From Candidatus Methylopumilus universalis (lineage in GTDB: Bacteria > Pseudomonadota > Gammaproteobacteria > Burkholderiales > Methylophilaceae), in NCBI GenBank assembly GCA_945883335.1, contig CAMCXI010000001.1, positions 1 to 64,000 on the forward strand: a stretch of 64,000 nucleotides of DNA, in the 5' to 3' direction. The position numbers were made by a program, and so were the translations under genes. Below are positions 36,425 through 47,882 of this stretch, piece by piece (within the stretch, counting starts at the first letter, position 1; each line of letters begins with the position of its first letter). Below the pieces are notes generated by a model, which worked only from the letters and a program-made list of their open reading frames with translations, had not been told where the DNA came from and did no database searches.

Positions 36425-36460
36425 GTGTCAAATTGACACCTTACAATTTTATCTTATGAC
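36425..36460 (+). promoter_or_regulatory. Candidate promoter with dyad upstream of the CDP-diacylglycerol diphosphatase gene
   Basis: GTGTCAA (36425-36431) and TTGACAC (36433-36439) form a perfect 15-bp palindrome centred on one A. The TTGACA inside it (36433-36438) is a consensus -35, and TATGAC at 36455-36460 is a possible -10 at 16-nt spacing. An operator overlapping -35 is plausible. The rest of the 36285-36514 gap is AT-rich with nothing else clear. Confidence 0.4.
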
Positions 36461-36514
36461 GTATAAAAAACTTTTAGTTTTTTTATCAATTAGTATTTTT
36501 ATAGGAGGCCAAAA

Positions 36515-37210
36515 TTGCTAGCTTTAAAAATAATTAAAAAAATTCAACGTCTCATTCTTCTCCCTATTCTTTTACTGGGATTAATTTATCCAAGTGTCGC
36601 ACTGGAGATTTCTAGAAGCGATATCTTATTAAATATCGCCACGAAATGCCTAAACCCTAAAGCTCAAGATTATTGCAATCAATGTATATCCCCTAGAATT
36701 GATGGCAACTGTGGAACTGTTAGAGAGTGCAAAAATACTACCGAAGTTTGGTCTGAAAATGAACAGTTTGTCGCTATAAGAGATATTAAAATGTGTGGCT
36801 GTGGGAAAGACTTCATTCACGGTTTAGCCATGCCTAAATCTGAAGTGACAGGAATTGAAGATATAAAGCGTCAAGAAGAAATCTGGCAATTTGCCTGGGA
36901 TACCTCTAAAAAAATTATTGAGCCTGAGTTAATAGCTTTAGCAGTAAATCCAAAATCTCGCCGCAGTCAAAATCAATTGCATGTGCATCTGGTTCGAATT
37001 GATCCAAAAGTGAAAAACAAATTTAATACATTTACCTATGCATTCGTAAAAAATCTGGAACATGTTTGGGTAACTGCTGCTAATTTAGCAGCAAAAAGCG
37101 CTTTAATAGACTATGGCATTTTAGTGACTCAAGACACTGGGAATCAATTTATTGTTTTAATTACCCCAAATAGTCCAGAAGGTGAATTTACAATTTGGAA
37201 TTGCAATTAA
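36515..37210 (+). CDS. cdh: CDP-diacylglycerol diphosphatase (Cdh family)
   Basis: Hydrolyses CDP-diacylglycerol to CMP and phosphatidate. The 231-residue protein has an N-terminal signal/anchor (about residues 10-29) and the Cdh core: ALAVNPKSRRSQNQLHVHLV carries the HIT-like His156-x-His158, and FIVLITPNSP is the family's C-terminal strand. It starts with TTG at 36515, supported by a perfect AGGAGG at 36503-36508. Between residues 45 and 96 there are eight cysteines, so disulfides in the periplasm are likely. AT-rich like the neighbouring accessory genes. It converges with gyrB. Confidence 0.8.
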   Translation: MLALKIIKKIQRLILLPILLLGLIYPSVALEISRSDILLNIATKCLNPKAQDYCNQCISPRIDGNCGTVRECKNTTEVWSENEQFVAIRDIKMCGCGKDFIHGLAMPKSEVTGIEDIKRQEEIWQFAWDTSKKIIEPELIALAVNPKSRRSQNQLHVHLVRIDPKVKNKFNTFTYAFVKNLEHVWVTAANLAAKSALIDYGILVTQDTGNQFIVLITPNSPEGEFTIWNCN

Positions 37211-37227
37211 CTTTTAGCAAAACATTC

Positions 37228-37261
37228 AAAAAGGGAGGGACATTTGAGTCGATCCCTTTTT
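37228..37261. terminator. Bidirectional terminator between cdh and gyrB
   Basis: AAAAAGGGA (37228-37236) pairs with TCCCTTTTT (37253-37261), with an inner GAC/GTC stem. A- and T-rich flanks allow termination of both convergent transcripts. Confidence 0.8.
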
Positions 37262-37281
37262 TCGACCGTTCAATTAAATAA

Positions 37282-39738
<2,457 letters not shown>

Positions 39739-40842
39739 TTAAATGCGCATCGGCATGACAACGTACTTGTAATCCTCATCGTTCGGGATCGTCACCAAGC
39801 AACTGCTGTTCGCATCCGCAAATGAAAACACCACCTCAGGATTAGTCACGTTATTGAGTACATCAATTAGATAGGTCACGTTGAAGCCGATATCGAGGCT
39901 ATCCCCTGTGTAATTAACTTCCAACTCTTCCTCAGCCTCTTCTTGCTCACTGTTGGTACTGATTAATCGCAAGCTGTTCATCCCCAACACCATCCGGATG
40001 CCGCGATACTTTTCGTTAGAGAGGATCGAGGCACGCTGCATAGCAAGCAGGACGGTCATCCTATCCACCGTAAACTTGTTTTGATGACCCACCGGGATGA
40101 CACGGGTGTAGTCTGGGAACTTACCATCGATGACCTTGGTAATTAATTTAATATCATTAAAACTGAAGTTTACTTGCGTCGTGGATAGCTCCACGGTGAC
40201 CTCATTATCGGTGTCGTCGAGTAGCTTAATTAACTCAATGATGGTTTTTCTGGGGATGATGATGTTCTGCTTGTCATAAAATTTTGAGAGTTCGGTGGAG
40301 GTAAAGCTTAGTCGATGACCATCCGTCCCAACAATGTTCAAGCGATTACCATTAATCTCAAACAGGAGCCCGTTCAGGTAGTAACGAATATCCTGCTGTG
40401 CCATGGCAAATTCGACCTGCTTAAACAGGCCTTTTAAAGTATTTTGAGGAATGGTGATCGTGATTGTTTCAGTACCCACCGCCTTGGTCATGATCGGATA
40501 GTCGACCGCTGGTAGTGTCTGCAGGTTAAATTTACTCTTACCCGCTTTAACAGCCACACGGCTGTCTGTGGTTGTCATATTAATTTCTGTGTTGTCTGGT
40601 AGTGCTCTGCAGATATCTAGTAGCTTCTTAGCTGAGATGGTGGTGGATAGTTCTGACCCTATCGGTGTGTGAATAGATAAAGATATCTGCATCTCTAAAT
40701 CGGTTGCCGTTAACACCAACTGATCACTCTTAGCTTCCAATAATAGGTTAGAAAGAATCGGTAAGGTATGACGTCTTTCAACAATACTACTGACCGAAGA
40801 AAGTGGTTTTAGAAGTGTTTCACGATTTATTTTAATGTTCAT
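39739..40842 (-). CDS. dnaN: DNA polymerase III beta subunit (sliding clamp)
   Basis: Ring-shaped processivity clamp for replicative polymerases. The 367-residue protein begins MNIKINRETLLKPLSSVSSI and ends VVMPMRI, the typical beta-clamp C-terminus that contributes to the partner-binding pocket. Internal segments such as LEMQISLSIHT, GTDGHRLSFTST and RGIRMVLG are characteristic. It lies 238 nt downstream of dnaA on the same strand. Confidence 0.96.
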   Translation of the reverse strand: MNIKINRETLLKPLSSVSSIVERRHTLPILSNLLLEAKSDQLVLTATDLEMQISLSIHTPIGSELSTTISAKKLLDICRALPDNTEINMTTTDSRVAVKAGKSKFNLQTLPAVDYPIMTKAVGTETITITIPQNTLKGLFKQVEFAMAQQDIRYYLNGLLFEINGNRLNIVGTDGHRLSFTSTELSKFYDKQNIIIPRKTIIELIKLLDDTDNEVTVELSTTQVNFSFNDIKLITKVIDGKFPDYTRVIPVGHQNKFTVDRMTVLLAMQRASILSNEKYRGIRMVLGMNSLRLISTNSEQEEAEEELEVNYTGDSLDIGFNVTYLIDVLNNVTNPEVVFSFADANSSCLVTIPNDEDYKYVVMPMRI

Positions 40843-41080
40843 GTTTTAAAAACCTAATATATAAATATATTTAATAATAATAGTAATGGCTGGAAAATCT
40901 GTTGATATGTATTTTTTACTCATTAAATCAGTCAATTACATATCATTTAAATCATAGTAAAACGCAATAAAATCTTGTGGATAATTTGTTAACATTTTAT
41001 ACGTTTTATCAAAATAACGTTAGATGCAAATTTCACCCACAACTTATCTACAACATATCTGACTACTTTAAGCGTACTTA
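40843..41080. other. dnaA-dnaN intergenic region with DnaA boxes (part of the probable oriC)
   Basis: AT-rich gap of 238 nt. It holds one consensus DnaA box in reverse (TGTGGATAA, 40976-40984) and one near-consensus box (TTATCTACA, 41044-41052). Together with the box upstream of dnaA it marks the origin neighbourhood. Which side unwinds cannot be decided from sequence alone. Confidence 0.55.
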
Positions 41081-42487
41081 TTAATCCCTAATCACTTGCA
41101 CTAAAAACGCAATATCCCTGGCAATCGTTTGGTCGTTTTGACGGAGCTGTTCTACTTCATTACAAGCGTGCATGACCGTTGTGTGGTGACGGCTACCGAA
41201 CGCCTCACCAATCTCAGGAAAGCTATGATTCGTTAGTTCTCGTGTTAAAGCCATGGCAATTTGTCTCGGACGCGCAAAATTACGGGTTCTTTTTTTGCTA
41301 TACATTTCAGCCACTTTGATTTTGAAATAATCAGCGACAGTTTTTTGAATGTACTCAACGGTAATTTGTCTGCCACGCACAGCGATAAGGTCTTTTAGCG
41401 CTTCTTTAGCTAAATGCACATCTATTTGATTCCCTGTGAATTTAGACATGGCCACAATACGGTTCAGTGCACCTTCTAGCTCACGTACGCTTGAGCGAAT
41501 CTGTTTTGCCACAAAGAATGCAACCTCTTCACTGAGTGTGATGTTCGCTCCTTCGGCTTTTTTAAGCAGGATAGCGACGCGCATCTCAAGCTCAGGTGGC
41601 TCAACTGCAACCGTCAAGCCCCAGCTAAACCTCGTGCGTAATCGCTCATCCATATCCTCAATCTCTTTAGGATAGGTGTCGCAGGTAATGATGATCTGTT
41701 TTTTAGCCTCAATCAGTGAGTTGAACGCGTAAAAGAACTCTTCCTGTGTGCGTGTTTTCTTAGCAAAGAATTGAATGTCGTCGATCAGCAACATATCAAG
41801 CGAATGATAGAGGCGCTTAAACTCGTCAAAAGACTTATGCTCATAGGCTTTAACGACGTCAGAAACATATCGCTCAGCGTGCAAGTATTTAATCTTAGCC
41901 TCAGGCCGCAGCTCTTTTAGGTGATTGCCTATTGCCTGTAATAAGTGCGTTTTACCTAACCCCACCCCACCATAAATGAAGAGCGGGTTGTAAGCGTTGC
42001 CTGGGTTTTCTGCGATTTGCACTGCCGCAGCACGCGCAAGCTGGTTAGCCTTACCCGTGACCAAGTTATTAAAATTAAAGGCTGGGTTTAAACCAGAGTG
42101 TTCAGAGACTTTATACTTTTTGCTGTTCTCATCTTTTGGTGGACTTTTATCCGCCTTTTTGGGTTCGGTGGCGACTTCGGGCTTGGTGGGTGCTTTTTTA
42201 GGCTGGCCTGTTATAAGACTATCAACACTTTTGATGTTGTCGTCTGAGTGATTTTCTAGCAGTATTACGTTAACCGAAATGGGCTGGCTAAGGTGTTCCG
42301 CTGCAAAGTCGATAACCCTGGATAAAAACTTATCTTTAACCCACTGCTGAACAAAGCGGTTGGGCGCGAACAACGTCAAGGACTGATCATCCACCTTATA
42401 GTGTAATGGCTTTATCCATGTGTTAAATTGCTGCGCGGACAGTTCCTCTTCAAAACGTCCAAGGCAGGCGACCCAAAAATTTTCCAT
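41081..42487 (-). CDS. dnaA: Chromosomal replication initiator protein DnaA
   Basis: Binds DnaA boxes at oriC and melts the origin. The 468-residue protein has domain I (MENFWVACLGRFEEELSAQQ), a proline/lysine-rich linker at about 90-125, the AAA+ domain III with Walker A GGVGLGKTHLLQAIG and Walker B MLLIDDIQFF, and domain IV with the signature FGSRHHTTVMHACNEVEQL. It is divergent from rpmH across 265 nt. Confidence 0.97.
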   Translation of the reverse strand: MENFWVACLGRFEEELSAQQFNTWIKPLHYKVDDQSLTLFAPNRFVQQWVKDKFLSRVIDFAAEHLSQPISVNVILLENHSDDNIKSVDSLITGQPKKAPTKPEVATEPKKADKSPPKDENSKKYKVSEHSGLNPAFNFNNLVTGKANQLARAAAVQIAENPGNAYNPLFIYGGVGLGKTHLLQAIGNHLKELRPEAKIKYLHAERYVSDVVKAYEHKSFDEFKRLYHSLDMLLIDDIQFFAKKTRTQEEFFYAFNSLIEAKKQIIITCDTYPKEIEDMDERLRTRFSWGLTVAVEPPELEMRVAILLKKAEGANITLSEEVAFFVAKQIRSSVRELEGALNRIVAMSKFTGNQIDVHLAKEALKDLIAVRGRQITVEYIQKTVADYFKIKVAEMYSKKRTRNFARPRQIAMALTRELTNHSFPEIGEAFGSRHHTTVMHACNEVEQLRQNDQTIARDIAFLVQVIRD

Positions 42488-42752
42488 AACGTGCTAAAAA
42501 CCCCATGGGCCCCATTTTTTTATTAACTTGTTGATTTCTCAATTTAATGTAAAATTTTAATTGAGTATTTTTCTTAAATACGTTCAAAGTATTTTAGCTT
42601 GTTTAATGAAACTTATCCACAGACAATATTGATAATTGCATACGTGTTTTGTAAGCTTTTATTTGTAAATATTGATTGACAATGTAGGTCATATTGCGGT
42701 TTAATTATGCCCTTTCGCATCAAATGCACTTAGAAGTCATTGGAGAAACATA
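42488..42752. other. dnaA/rpmH divergent intergenic region with a DnaA box (probable oriC)
   Basis: AT-rich 265-nt gap between divergent dnaA and rpmH. A perfect DnaA box TTATCCACA is at 42613-42621, beside long A/T stretches (42525-42600) suitable for unwinding. Only one perfect box is obvious, so DnaA binding likely spans both sides of the dnaA gene. Confidence 0.6.
42676..42705 (+). promoter_or_regulatory. Probable sigma-70 promoter of rpmH-rnpA
   Basis: A consensus TTGACA (42676-42681) is followed after 18 nt by TTTAAT (42700-42705), 47 nt upstream of the rpmH ATG. Confidence 0.6.
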
Positions 42753-42887
42753 ATGAAACGCACCTATCAACCATCTAAAGTCCGTCGCGCACGCACTCAT
42801 GGTTTTTTAGTTCGCATGAAAACTCGTGGTGGTCGCGCAGTGATTGCTGCTCGTCGTGCTAAGGGTCGTGCTCGCTTGGCTGTATAA
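42753..42887 (+). CDS. rpmH: 50S ribosomal protein L34
   Basis: Ribosomal large-subunit protein of 44 residues: [18 protein letters not shown] at the start and [12 protein letters not shown] at the end, an unmistakable L34. GGAG 8 nt upstream provides the ribosome site. First gene of the rpmH-rnpA-yidD-yidC-mnmE operon, with its promoter in the origin region. Confidence 0.97.
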   Translation: MKRTYQPSKVRRARTHGFLVRMKTRGGRAVIAARRAKGRARLAV

Positions 42888-42938
42888 TCTTCTTACCTGT
42901 TCACACGGTCGATCGCTGTGTTTACGAATTAGGTAGGT

Positions 42939-43292
42939 ATGAATTTTAAATTCCCTAGTGAATTGAGATTACTAAAAACGGATGACTTTTCATCCGTTTT
43001 TAATTTCCGGAAGCGCATCTCAGGCGCAACCTTAGTGATCAACTACCGGAACAACCCACTTCAGCACGCAAGGCTCGGGCTAGTTGTCAGTAAGAAGGTG
43101 GCCAAGTTATCGGTTGATCGTAATTACATGCGCAGAGTCCTAAAAGAGCTGTTCAGACGAAACAAAGCTAGCTTTAGTCACTTAGACCTTGTCATTCGAC
43201 CCCAAAAGCCATTCAATCATAAAAACTTCAATGAAATTGTCCAAGAGTTTGATATGCTAATCGCTAAGCTGAAAAATAAGTCGCAGGCTTGA
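42939..43292 (+). CDS. rnpA: Ribonuclease P protein component
   Basis: Protein subunit of RNase P, which matures tRNA 5' ends together with the catalytic RNA. The 117-residue basic protein has the family signature near residues 50-66: KKVAKLSVDRNYMRRVLKEL (RNR-type motif). It lies 51 nt after rpmH with a TAGGTAGG ribosome site. Confidence 0.94.
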   Translation: MNFKFPSELRLLKTDDFSSVFNFRKRISGATLVINYRNNPLQHARLGLVVSKKVAKLSVDRNYMRRVLKELFRRNKASFSHLDLVIRPQKPFNHKNFNEIVQEFDMLIAKLKNKSQA

Positions 43293-43317
43293 TTGATTTT
43301 GAATTACAGAGAAAACA

Positions 43318-43527
43318 TTGGCTAAAATTTTATTGTTGTTAATTAGTTGCTATCAACGCCTTCTAAGCCCACTCCTGGGTTCGCAATGCCGTTTTAGTCC
43401 AACCTGCTCGCACTATGCCTATCTATCAATCGAAAAGCATGGGGCCTCTAAAGGCTTTTACTACACCGTTCGCCGACTATTAAAATGCCATCCTTGGCAT
43501 GTCGGTGGTCACGATCCTATTCCTTAA
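43318..43527 (+). CDS. yidD: Membrane protein insertion efficiency factor YidD
   Basis: Small protein of 69 residues that aids YidC-dependent membrane insertion. The family core is clear: ISCYQRLLSPLLGSQCRFSP, TCSHYAYLSIEKHG and CHPWHVGGHDPIP with conserved cysteines. The start is TTG at 43318; no in-frame ATG precedes the core. It sits between rnpA and yidC as expected. Confidence 0.93.
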   Translation: MAKILLLLISCYQRLLSPLLGSQCRFSPTCSHYAYLSIEKHGASKGFYYTVRRLLKCHPWHVGGHDPIP

Positions 43528-43558
43528 TTAATACTAAAGCGCAAAGACGAAAATAAAT

Positions 43559-45226
43559 ATGGACGTTAAAAGACTGATTTTGTTTGTTGTTTTGTCATTC
43601 TCAATTTTGTTTTTTTGGAATGCATGGCAGGAAAAACATAGGCCGATAGAGCCTGTTGCGACAACGCAGGACGACATCCCAACTAAAACCGCAATCGCGC
43701 CAGTTGATAAAGAAACACAGTTCCGCCTTCAAACAGATAAGCGCATTTTAGTGCAAACGGATTTGTATAAGGTCGAAATTGATACTGTGGGTGCTGACCT
43801 TCGTAAAGTAGAGTTAACGCAGCATCGCGCTGAAAATTCAGATGCAAATAACTTTGTACTATTGAGTGACCAAATTGCGCCATCTGTTTATGTTATTCAG
43901 TCAGGTATTGCGATTGACGGTTTAGCTACACATAAGGAAATATTCACTAGCGCCACAAACAACTACCAAATGGCTGCCGATCAAAATGAATTAAAAGTAT
44001 CGCTTGAATGGTTAAGCCCAGCTGGTGTCAAGCTGACTAAGACTTACACATTCGTACGCGGTAGTTATGAGGTCAAGGTTGATCAGGTAATCAACAACGG
44101 TTCAGGTGTTGCTATCGATCCCCTAGCGTATTATCAAATCATTCATGATAGTGAATCAAACCAAGGGACTAAGATGATGCCGACGTTTACCGGCGGCGCG
44201 TACTTTACTGATGCTGATAAATTCAAAAAGGTTAATTTTGGTGAGATGAGTAAAGAGCCTCTATCCAAACTTGCCAAAGATGGCTGGGTTGGCTTGGTGC
44301 AACATTATTTTGTCAGTGCTTGGATTCCGCAGGCTAAAGAATCTCAAGAGTTCTACACGAAGGACTTGGGTAATAAAATTTTTGCAATTGGCACTAAGAT
44401 GTCTTTATCTTCTGTGTCGCCAGGGGCTAGTAAGGATCTGAACGCTAAACTCTTCATGGGCCCACAAACCCATGATGATCTTGTAAAAGCAGCGCCAGGT
44501 TTGGAGTACACCGTTGATTATGGTTGGTTAAGTTTTATTGCTTCACCGCTCTTCATGATTCTGTCGATCATCCAAGATGTCGTTGGTAATTGGGGCTACT
44601 CCATTATCCTGCTCACGGTATTGATCAAACTGGTGTTCTATCCTCTATCGGCATCTGGTTACCGTAACATGGCGCAGATGCGAGAGTTGGCGCCGCGCTT
44701 ACAAAGTCTAAAAGAAAAATTTGGTGATGACCGCCAAAAAATGCAACAAGGCATGATGGAGTTGTACAAAAAAGAAAAGATTAACCCGATGGGCGGCTGT
44801 CTACCGATCCTCGTACAGATCCCAGTCTTTATTTCGCTTTATTGGATGCTGCTCGCCAGCGTTGAGATGCGTAACGCACCATTTATTCTTTGGATTACCG
44901 ACTTATCTGCCCCAGATAGTTTATTTGGTCATGTTCCAGAGGTCTTGCCACTGATTGGCGGAATGCCAATCGGCTTGTTACCCATACTGATGGGTATTTC
45001 CATGATCATTCAAACGAAGCTAAACCCTGCACCTGCTGACCCTATGCAAGCGAAGGTGATGGCGATCATGCCGATCGTATTTAGCGTTTTCTTTTTCTTC
45101 TTCCCAGCGGGCCTAGTTCTATACTGGTTGGTTAACAACGTGCTCTCTATCGCACAGCAAGCACGTATCAATCACTTGATCCATGCGGCAACTCTCGCTA
45201 AGAAAAAAGGAAATGCAGCTCGCTAA
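43559..45226 (+). CDS. yidC: Membrane protein insertase YidC
   Basis: Inner-membrane insertase of 555 residues. TM1 is at about residues 5-20, followed by a large periplasmic domain at about 40-340. The conserved Oxa1 core has five helices: [72 protein letters not shown] and [20 protein letters not shown]. The cytoplasmic tail KKGNAAR is basic. Its last codons overlap the mnmE start by 14 nt. Confidence 0.96.
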   Translation: MDVKRLILFVVLSFSILFFWNAWQEKHRPIEPVATTQDDIPTKTAIAPVDKETQFRLQTDKRILVQTDLYKVEIDTVGADLRKVELTQHRAENSDANNFVLLSDQIAPSVYVIQSGIAIDGLATHKEIFTSATNNYQMAADQNELKVSLEWLSPAGVKLTKTYTFVRGSYEVKVDQVINNGSGVAIDPLAYYQIIHDSESNQGTKMMPTFTGGAYFTDADKFKKVNFGEMSKEPLSKLAKDGWVGLVQHYFVSAWIPQAKESQEFYTKDLGNKIFAIGTKMSLSSVSPGASKDLNAKLFMGPQTHDDLVKAAPGLEYTVDYGWLSFIASPLFMILSIIQDVVGNWGYSIILLTVLIKLVFYPLSASGYRNMAQMRELAPRLQSLKEKFGDDRQKMQQGMMELYKKEKINPMGGCLPILVQIPVFISLYWMLLASVEMRNAPFILWITDLSAPDSLFGHVPEVLPLIGGMPIGLLPILMGISMIIQTKLNPAPADPMQAKVMAIMPIVFSVFFFFFPAGLVLYWLVNNVLSIAQQARINHLIHAATLAKKKGNAAR

Positions 45227-46565
45227 CAACATTAGTGACACCATAGCCGCGATCGCTACGGCATCCGGCTCTGGTGGTATCGGTGTGGTCCGTGTTTCAG
45301 GGCCGGCGGTCATGCAGATTGCCACTGCGATCCTAGGGCATTGTCCTAAGCCACGCTACGCGGCTTTTCTTCCCTTTCAAGATGCGGATGGACAGATACT
45401 AGATCAGGGTATTGCGATCTACTATTCTGCGCCCCACTCTTATACCGGGGAGGACGTCTTGGAATTACAAGCGCATGGCGGCCCCGCTCTCCTACAAATT
45501 CTTTTATCCCGTTGTTTATCGTTAGGTGCTCGTCAAGCTGCGCCTGGTGAGTTTACGCGGCGTGCTTACCTCAACGATAAAATGGATCTCGCTCAAGCTG
45601 AGGCTGTGGCGGATGTCATCAACGCGGCAACCTCCGAAGCCGCAAGAAGTGCCATGCGATCCTTATCCGGCGAGTTCTCGAATCGCATCAATTCGCTTCT
45701 TCAGCGCCTGGTTGAACTGAGAATGTTCGTTGAGGCGTGTTTAGATTTTCCTGAGGAGGAGATCGATTTTATTTCTCAGGGGAATGTGAAGCAGAAAATC
45801 GAGGGCGTTCAAGCAGAATTACACAGAATCTATAACGAATCTAAGCAAGGACAATTATTGCGTGAAGGTTTAACGGTTGTTTTAGTTGGCCAGCCCAACG
45901 TTGGAAAGTCTAGTTTGATCAATCAACTGGCTGCTGATGATATCGCCATCGTGACCTCAATTGCTGGGACGACGCGTGATACGATTAAAAGTGCCATCCA
46001 GATCAATGGAATACCGCTCCATGTGGTGGATACGGCCGGACTTCGTGAGACAGAAGATGAAATTGAACAGTTTGGAATTGCTAGAACTTGGCGAGCCCTA
46101 GAAAGCGCCAACATCGCATTATTATTGCTTGATGCAGCTCATGGTATTACGGAGATCGAAAGATCGATTTTGGCGCGTTTACCGAGCGATTTCCCCAAGA
46201 TTTGGGTGCATAATAAAATTGATTTGACGAAAAACCTTCCATTTATTGAATATTTGGAGGATGAAGCCCATATTCACTTATCTGCCAAAACTGGCGATGG
46301 GGTCAATCTGCTTCGCGAAACATTACTCAAGATCGTCGGCTGGAAATCCACAAGTGAGGGGGTTTTTATGGCCAGAACCCGTCACCTTGACGCCATTAAA
46401 AAAGTTGAACAATTTTTGGATTTAGCCTTGGGGTCGATTAATCAATCTGAAATTGTGGCTGAAAACTTACGTATGGCTCAGGATGCCCTGAGCGCTGTGA
46501 CCGGTGAATTTACGCCAGATGACTTGCTCGGCGAGATTTTTAGTAAGTTTTGTATTGGTAAGTAG
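45213..46565 (+). CDS. mnmE: tRNA modification GTPase MnmE (TrmE)
   Basis: Acts with MnmG to install the cmnm5 group on wobble U34 of tRNAs. From ATG at 45213 ([19 protein letters not shown]) the protein is 450 residues. The N-terminal folate-binding domain is followed by a helical domain containing the G domain ([36 protein letters not shown]). It ends in the essential C-terminal FCIGK. The start overlaps the yidC stop. Its partner mnmG is about 1.3 kb downstream. Confidence 0.96.
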   Translation: MQLANNISDTIAAIATASGSGGIGVVRVSGPAVMQIATAILGHCPKPRYAAFLPFQDADGQILDQGIAIYYSAPHSYTGEDVLELQAHGGPALLQILLSRCLSLGARQAAPGEFTRRAYLNDKMDLAQAEAVADVINAATSEAARSAMRSLSGEFSNRINSLLQRLVELRMFVEACLDFPEEEIDFISQGNVKQKIEGVQAELHRIYNESKQGQLLREGLTVVLVGQPNVGKSSLINQLAADDIAIVTSIAGTTRDTIKSAIQINGIPLHVVDTAGLRETEDEIEQFGIARTWRALESANIALLLLDAAHGITEIERSILARLPSDFPKIWVHNKIDLTKNLPFIEYLEDEAHIHLSAKTGDGVNLLRETLLKIVGWKSTSEGVFMARTRHLDAIKKVEQFLDLALGSINQSEIVAENLRMAQDALSAVTGEFTPDDLLGEIFSKFCIGK

Positions 46566-46566
46566 G

Positions 46567-47202
46567 TTATTTTTTATTAAATAGTCTTAATAAAACTCTG
46601 TACGGCAAACCGAAAACCGCGAACATTCGATGTGTTTCACGTGAAACATTTTCTTGGTTCTTCGGTTCCGTTGACTCGTTAACGTCATACTTGACCCCGG
46701 TAAACATGGAAACAATTAAATTGTCCTTGTGTAGGATGCTTTCAGTGATCACCCCAAGCACGTGAAGGCAGACCAGTCCCAGCCAAGACCATGCACTGTA
46801 AAAGTGAATCGCATGCAGCAAGGCTGGCGCATCAAATAGCCAACCATCATTAAAAACAAAGAATCCACTTATGACGGTGGTGAGGCCAAGCGCTAGTAAT
46901 AGATAAATGACAAGTGAGCCGGCTGGGTTGTGCCCAACAAACGGTTTTGCTCTGCCTTGTAGGGTCTTCCAAGCGTACCTAACAGCACCTTCTGGGTTCG
47001 GCGGGAAGCTCTTAAATTTCGCATACCCCGTACACAAGAACCCCCAAAAAATGCGACTGACGATCAGGCCGCCAGCAACGTAACCTGCGTTGGTATGGGT
47101 AATACGATCCCACTCGGACTCGTGCGTATAAAATGCGATACCAAAGGCTAGCACCAAGGACCAGTGAAAAATCCTAACGAATGGATCCCAGACGTATCGC
47201 AT
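46567..47202 (-). CDS. Cytochrome b561-family membrane protein
   Basis: Membrane haem protein of 211 residues with four predicted helices. Conserved histidines lie in IFHWSLVL (His13), near GHNPAGSLVIY and in LLHAIHFYSAW. It is of the cytochrome b561/Ni-Fe hydrogenase b-type family. It follows the SHP-like cytochrome c gene by 14 nt on the same strand, so it probably passes electrons between the membrane pool and that cytochrome. The hydrophilic C-terminal tail contains residues encoded by an embedded parS site (NVSRETHR), which makes the tail's sequence partly constrained by DNA function. Confidence 0.85.
   Translation of the reverse strand: MRYVWDPFVRIFHWSLVLAFGIAFYTHESEWDRITHTNAGYVAGGLIVSRIFWGFLCTGYAKFKSFPPNPEGAVRYAWKTLQGRAKPFVGHNPAGSLVIYLLLALGLTTVISGFFVFNDGWLFDAPALLHAIHFYSAWSWLGLVCLHVLGVITESILHKDNLIVSMFTGVKYDVNESTEPKNQENVSRETHRMFAVFGLPYRVLLRLFNKK
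46633..46648 (+). promoter_or_regulatory. parS centromere site inside the cytochrome b gene
   Basis: TGTTTCACGTGAAACA is a perfect 16-bp palindromic ParB-binding site within the 3' coding end of the cytochrome b561 gene. Confidence 0.92.
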
Positions 47203-47216
47203 TAAAACCCGCTAAA

Positions 47217-47642
47217 TTAGTTAGTAACGGTAATCAGGTAAGCGATATAGTTACCTTTTTCTTGTGCAGTACAGTCGCGACCAATGATGTCATTGCAGTG
47301 CTTGGTGAAGTTCTTTTCAACAGTTTCAACTGATGTGAAGCGCTTCTCGTTGACCGCTGGTGCAAGTGGACGAATTGGTTTGTTTGTAATAATGTGCTTG
47401 CCCTCGTTGGCAGGATTTGTCGTATGACATGATGCACAAGCCACTTGCTTGCCCTTAATGGTTAATTCGCGATTGAAAAATTTCTTGCCGTCTTCTGAAG
47501 ACAGACCGGTTGAAGCTGGGTTGATGTTTTTTGCAATGACTGCATATTTGTCAGCAAGTTTTTGCGCGGTTTCAACATCTGCTTGGGCGCTGAAAGCGGT
47601 AACGCTAAGAATCGCTGCTAAGATATAAGATAGTTTTTTCAT
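47217..47642 (-). CDS. DUF1924/SHP-like exported cytochrome c
   Basis: Exported monohaem cytochrome of 141 residues with a signal peptide ending AFSAQA. The haem site is CASCH, with NEKRFTSVETVEKNFTKHC and CNDIIGRDCTAQEKGNYIAYL in the C-terminal half. This second block is typical of the sphaeroides haem protein (SHP) family, which can bind oxygen and has an extra disulfide. It is co-directional with the b561 gene downstream; the diheme cytochrome often found with SHP is not seen here. Physiological role unresolved. Confidence 0.82.
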   Translation of the reverse strand: MKKLSYILAAILSVTAFSAQADVETAQKLADKYAVIAKNINPASTGLSSEDGKKFFNRELTIKGKQVACASCHTTNPANEGKHIITNKPIRPLAPAVNEKRFTSVETVEKNFTKHCNDIIGRDCTAQEKGNYIAYLITVTN

Positions 47643-47794
47643 TATTGTCCCCTTTATTAATAATTTGAAGTATGTTGTTCAGAACATGACGTAATGTTTA
47701 AGCAAAATACTAAGCTACGGCTTACATTATATTGATAATAAGACAATTATGTTAAGGAAATATTTCTGTTTAATGTTATTTCGAATTCTCCGCA

Positions 47795-47810
47795 TGTTTC
47801 ACGTGAAACA
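47795..47810 (+). promoter_or_regulatory. parS centromere site upstream of mnmG
   Basis: TGTTTCACGTGAAACA, a perfect ParB site, lies 73 nt upstream of the mnmG start in the 240-nt gap 47643-47882, which otherwise only shows AT-rich promoter-like DNA. Confidence 0.92.
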
Positions 47811-47882
47811 TGACTGGTTTGGCATGACGTGGTCTTGAGATTACAGTAAAATGTAAATCTTTCGTTATTAAGCCTTATTTTC

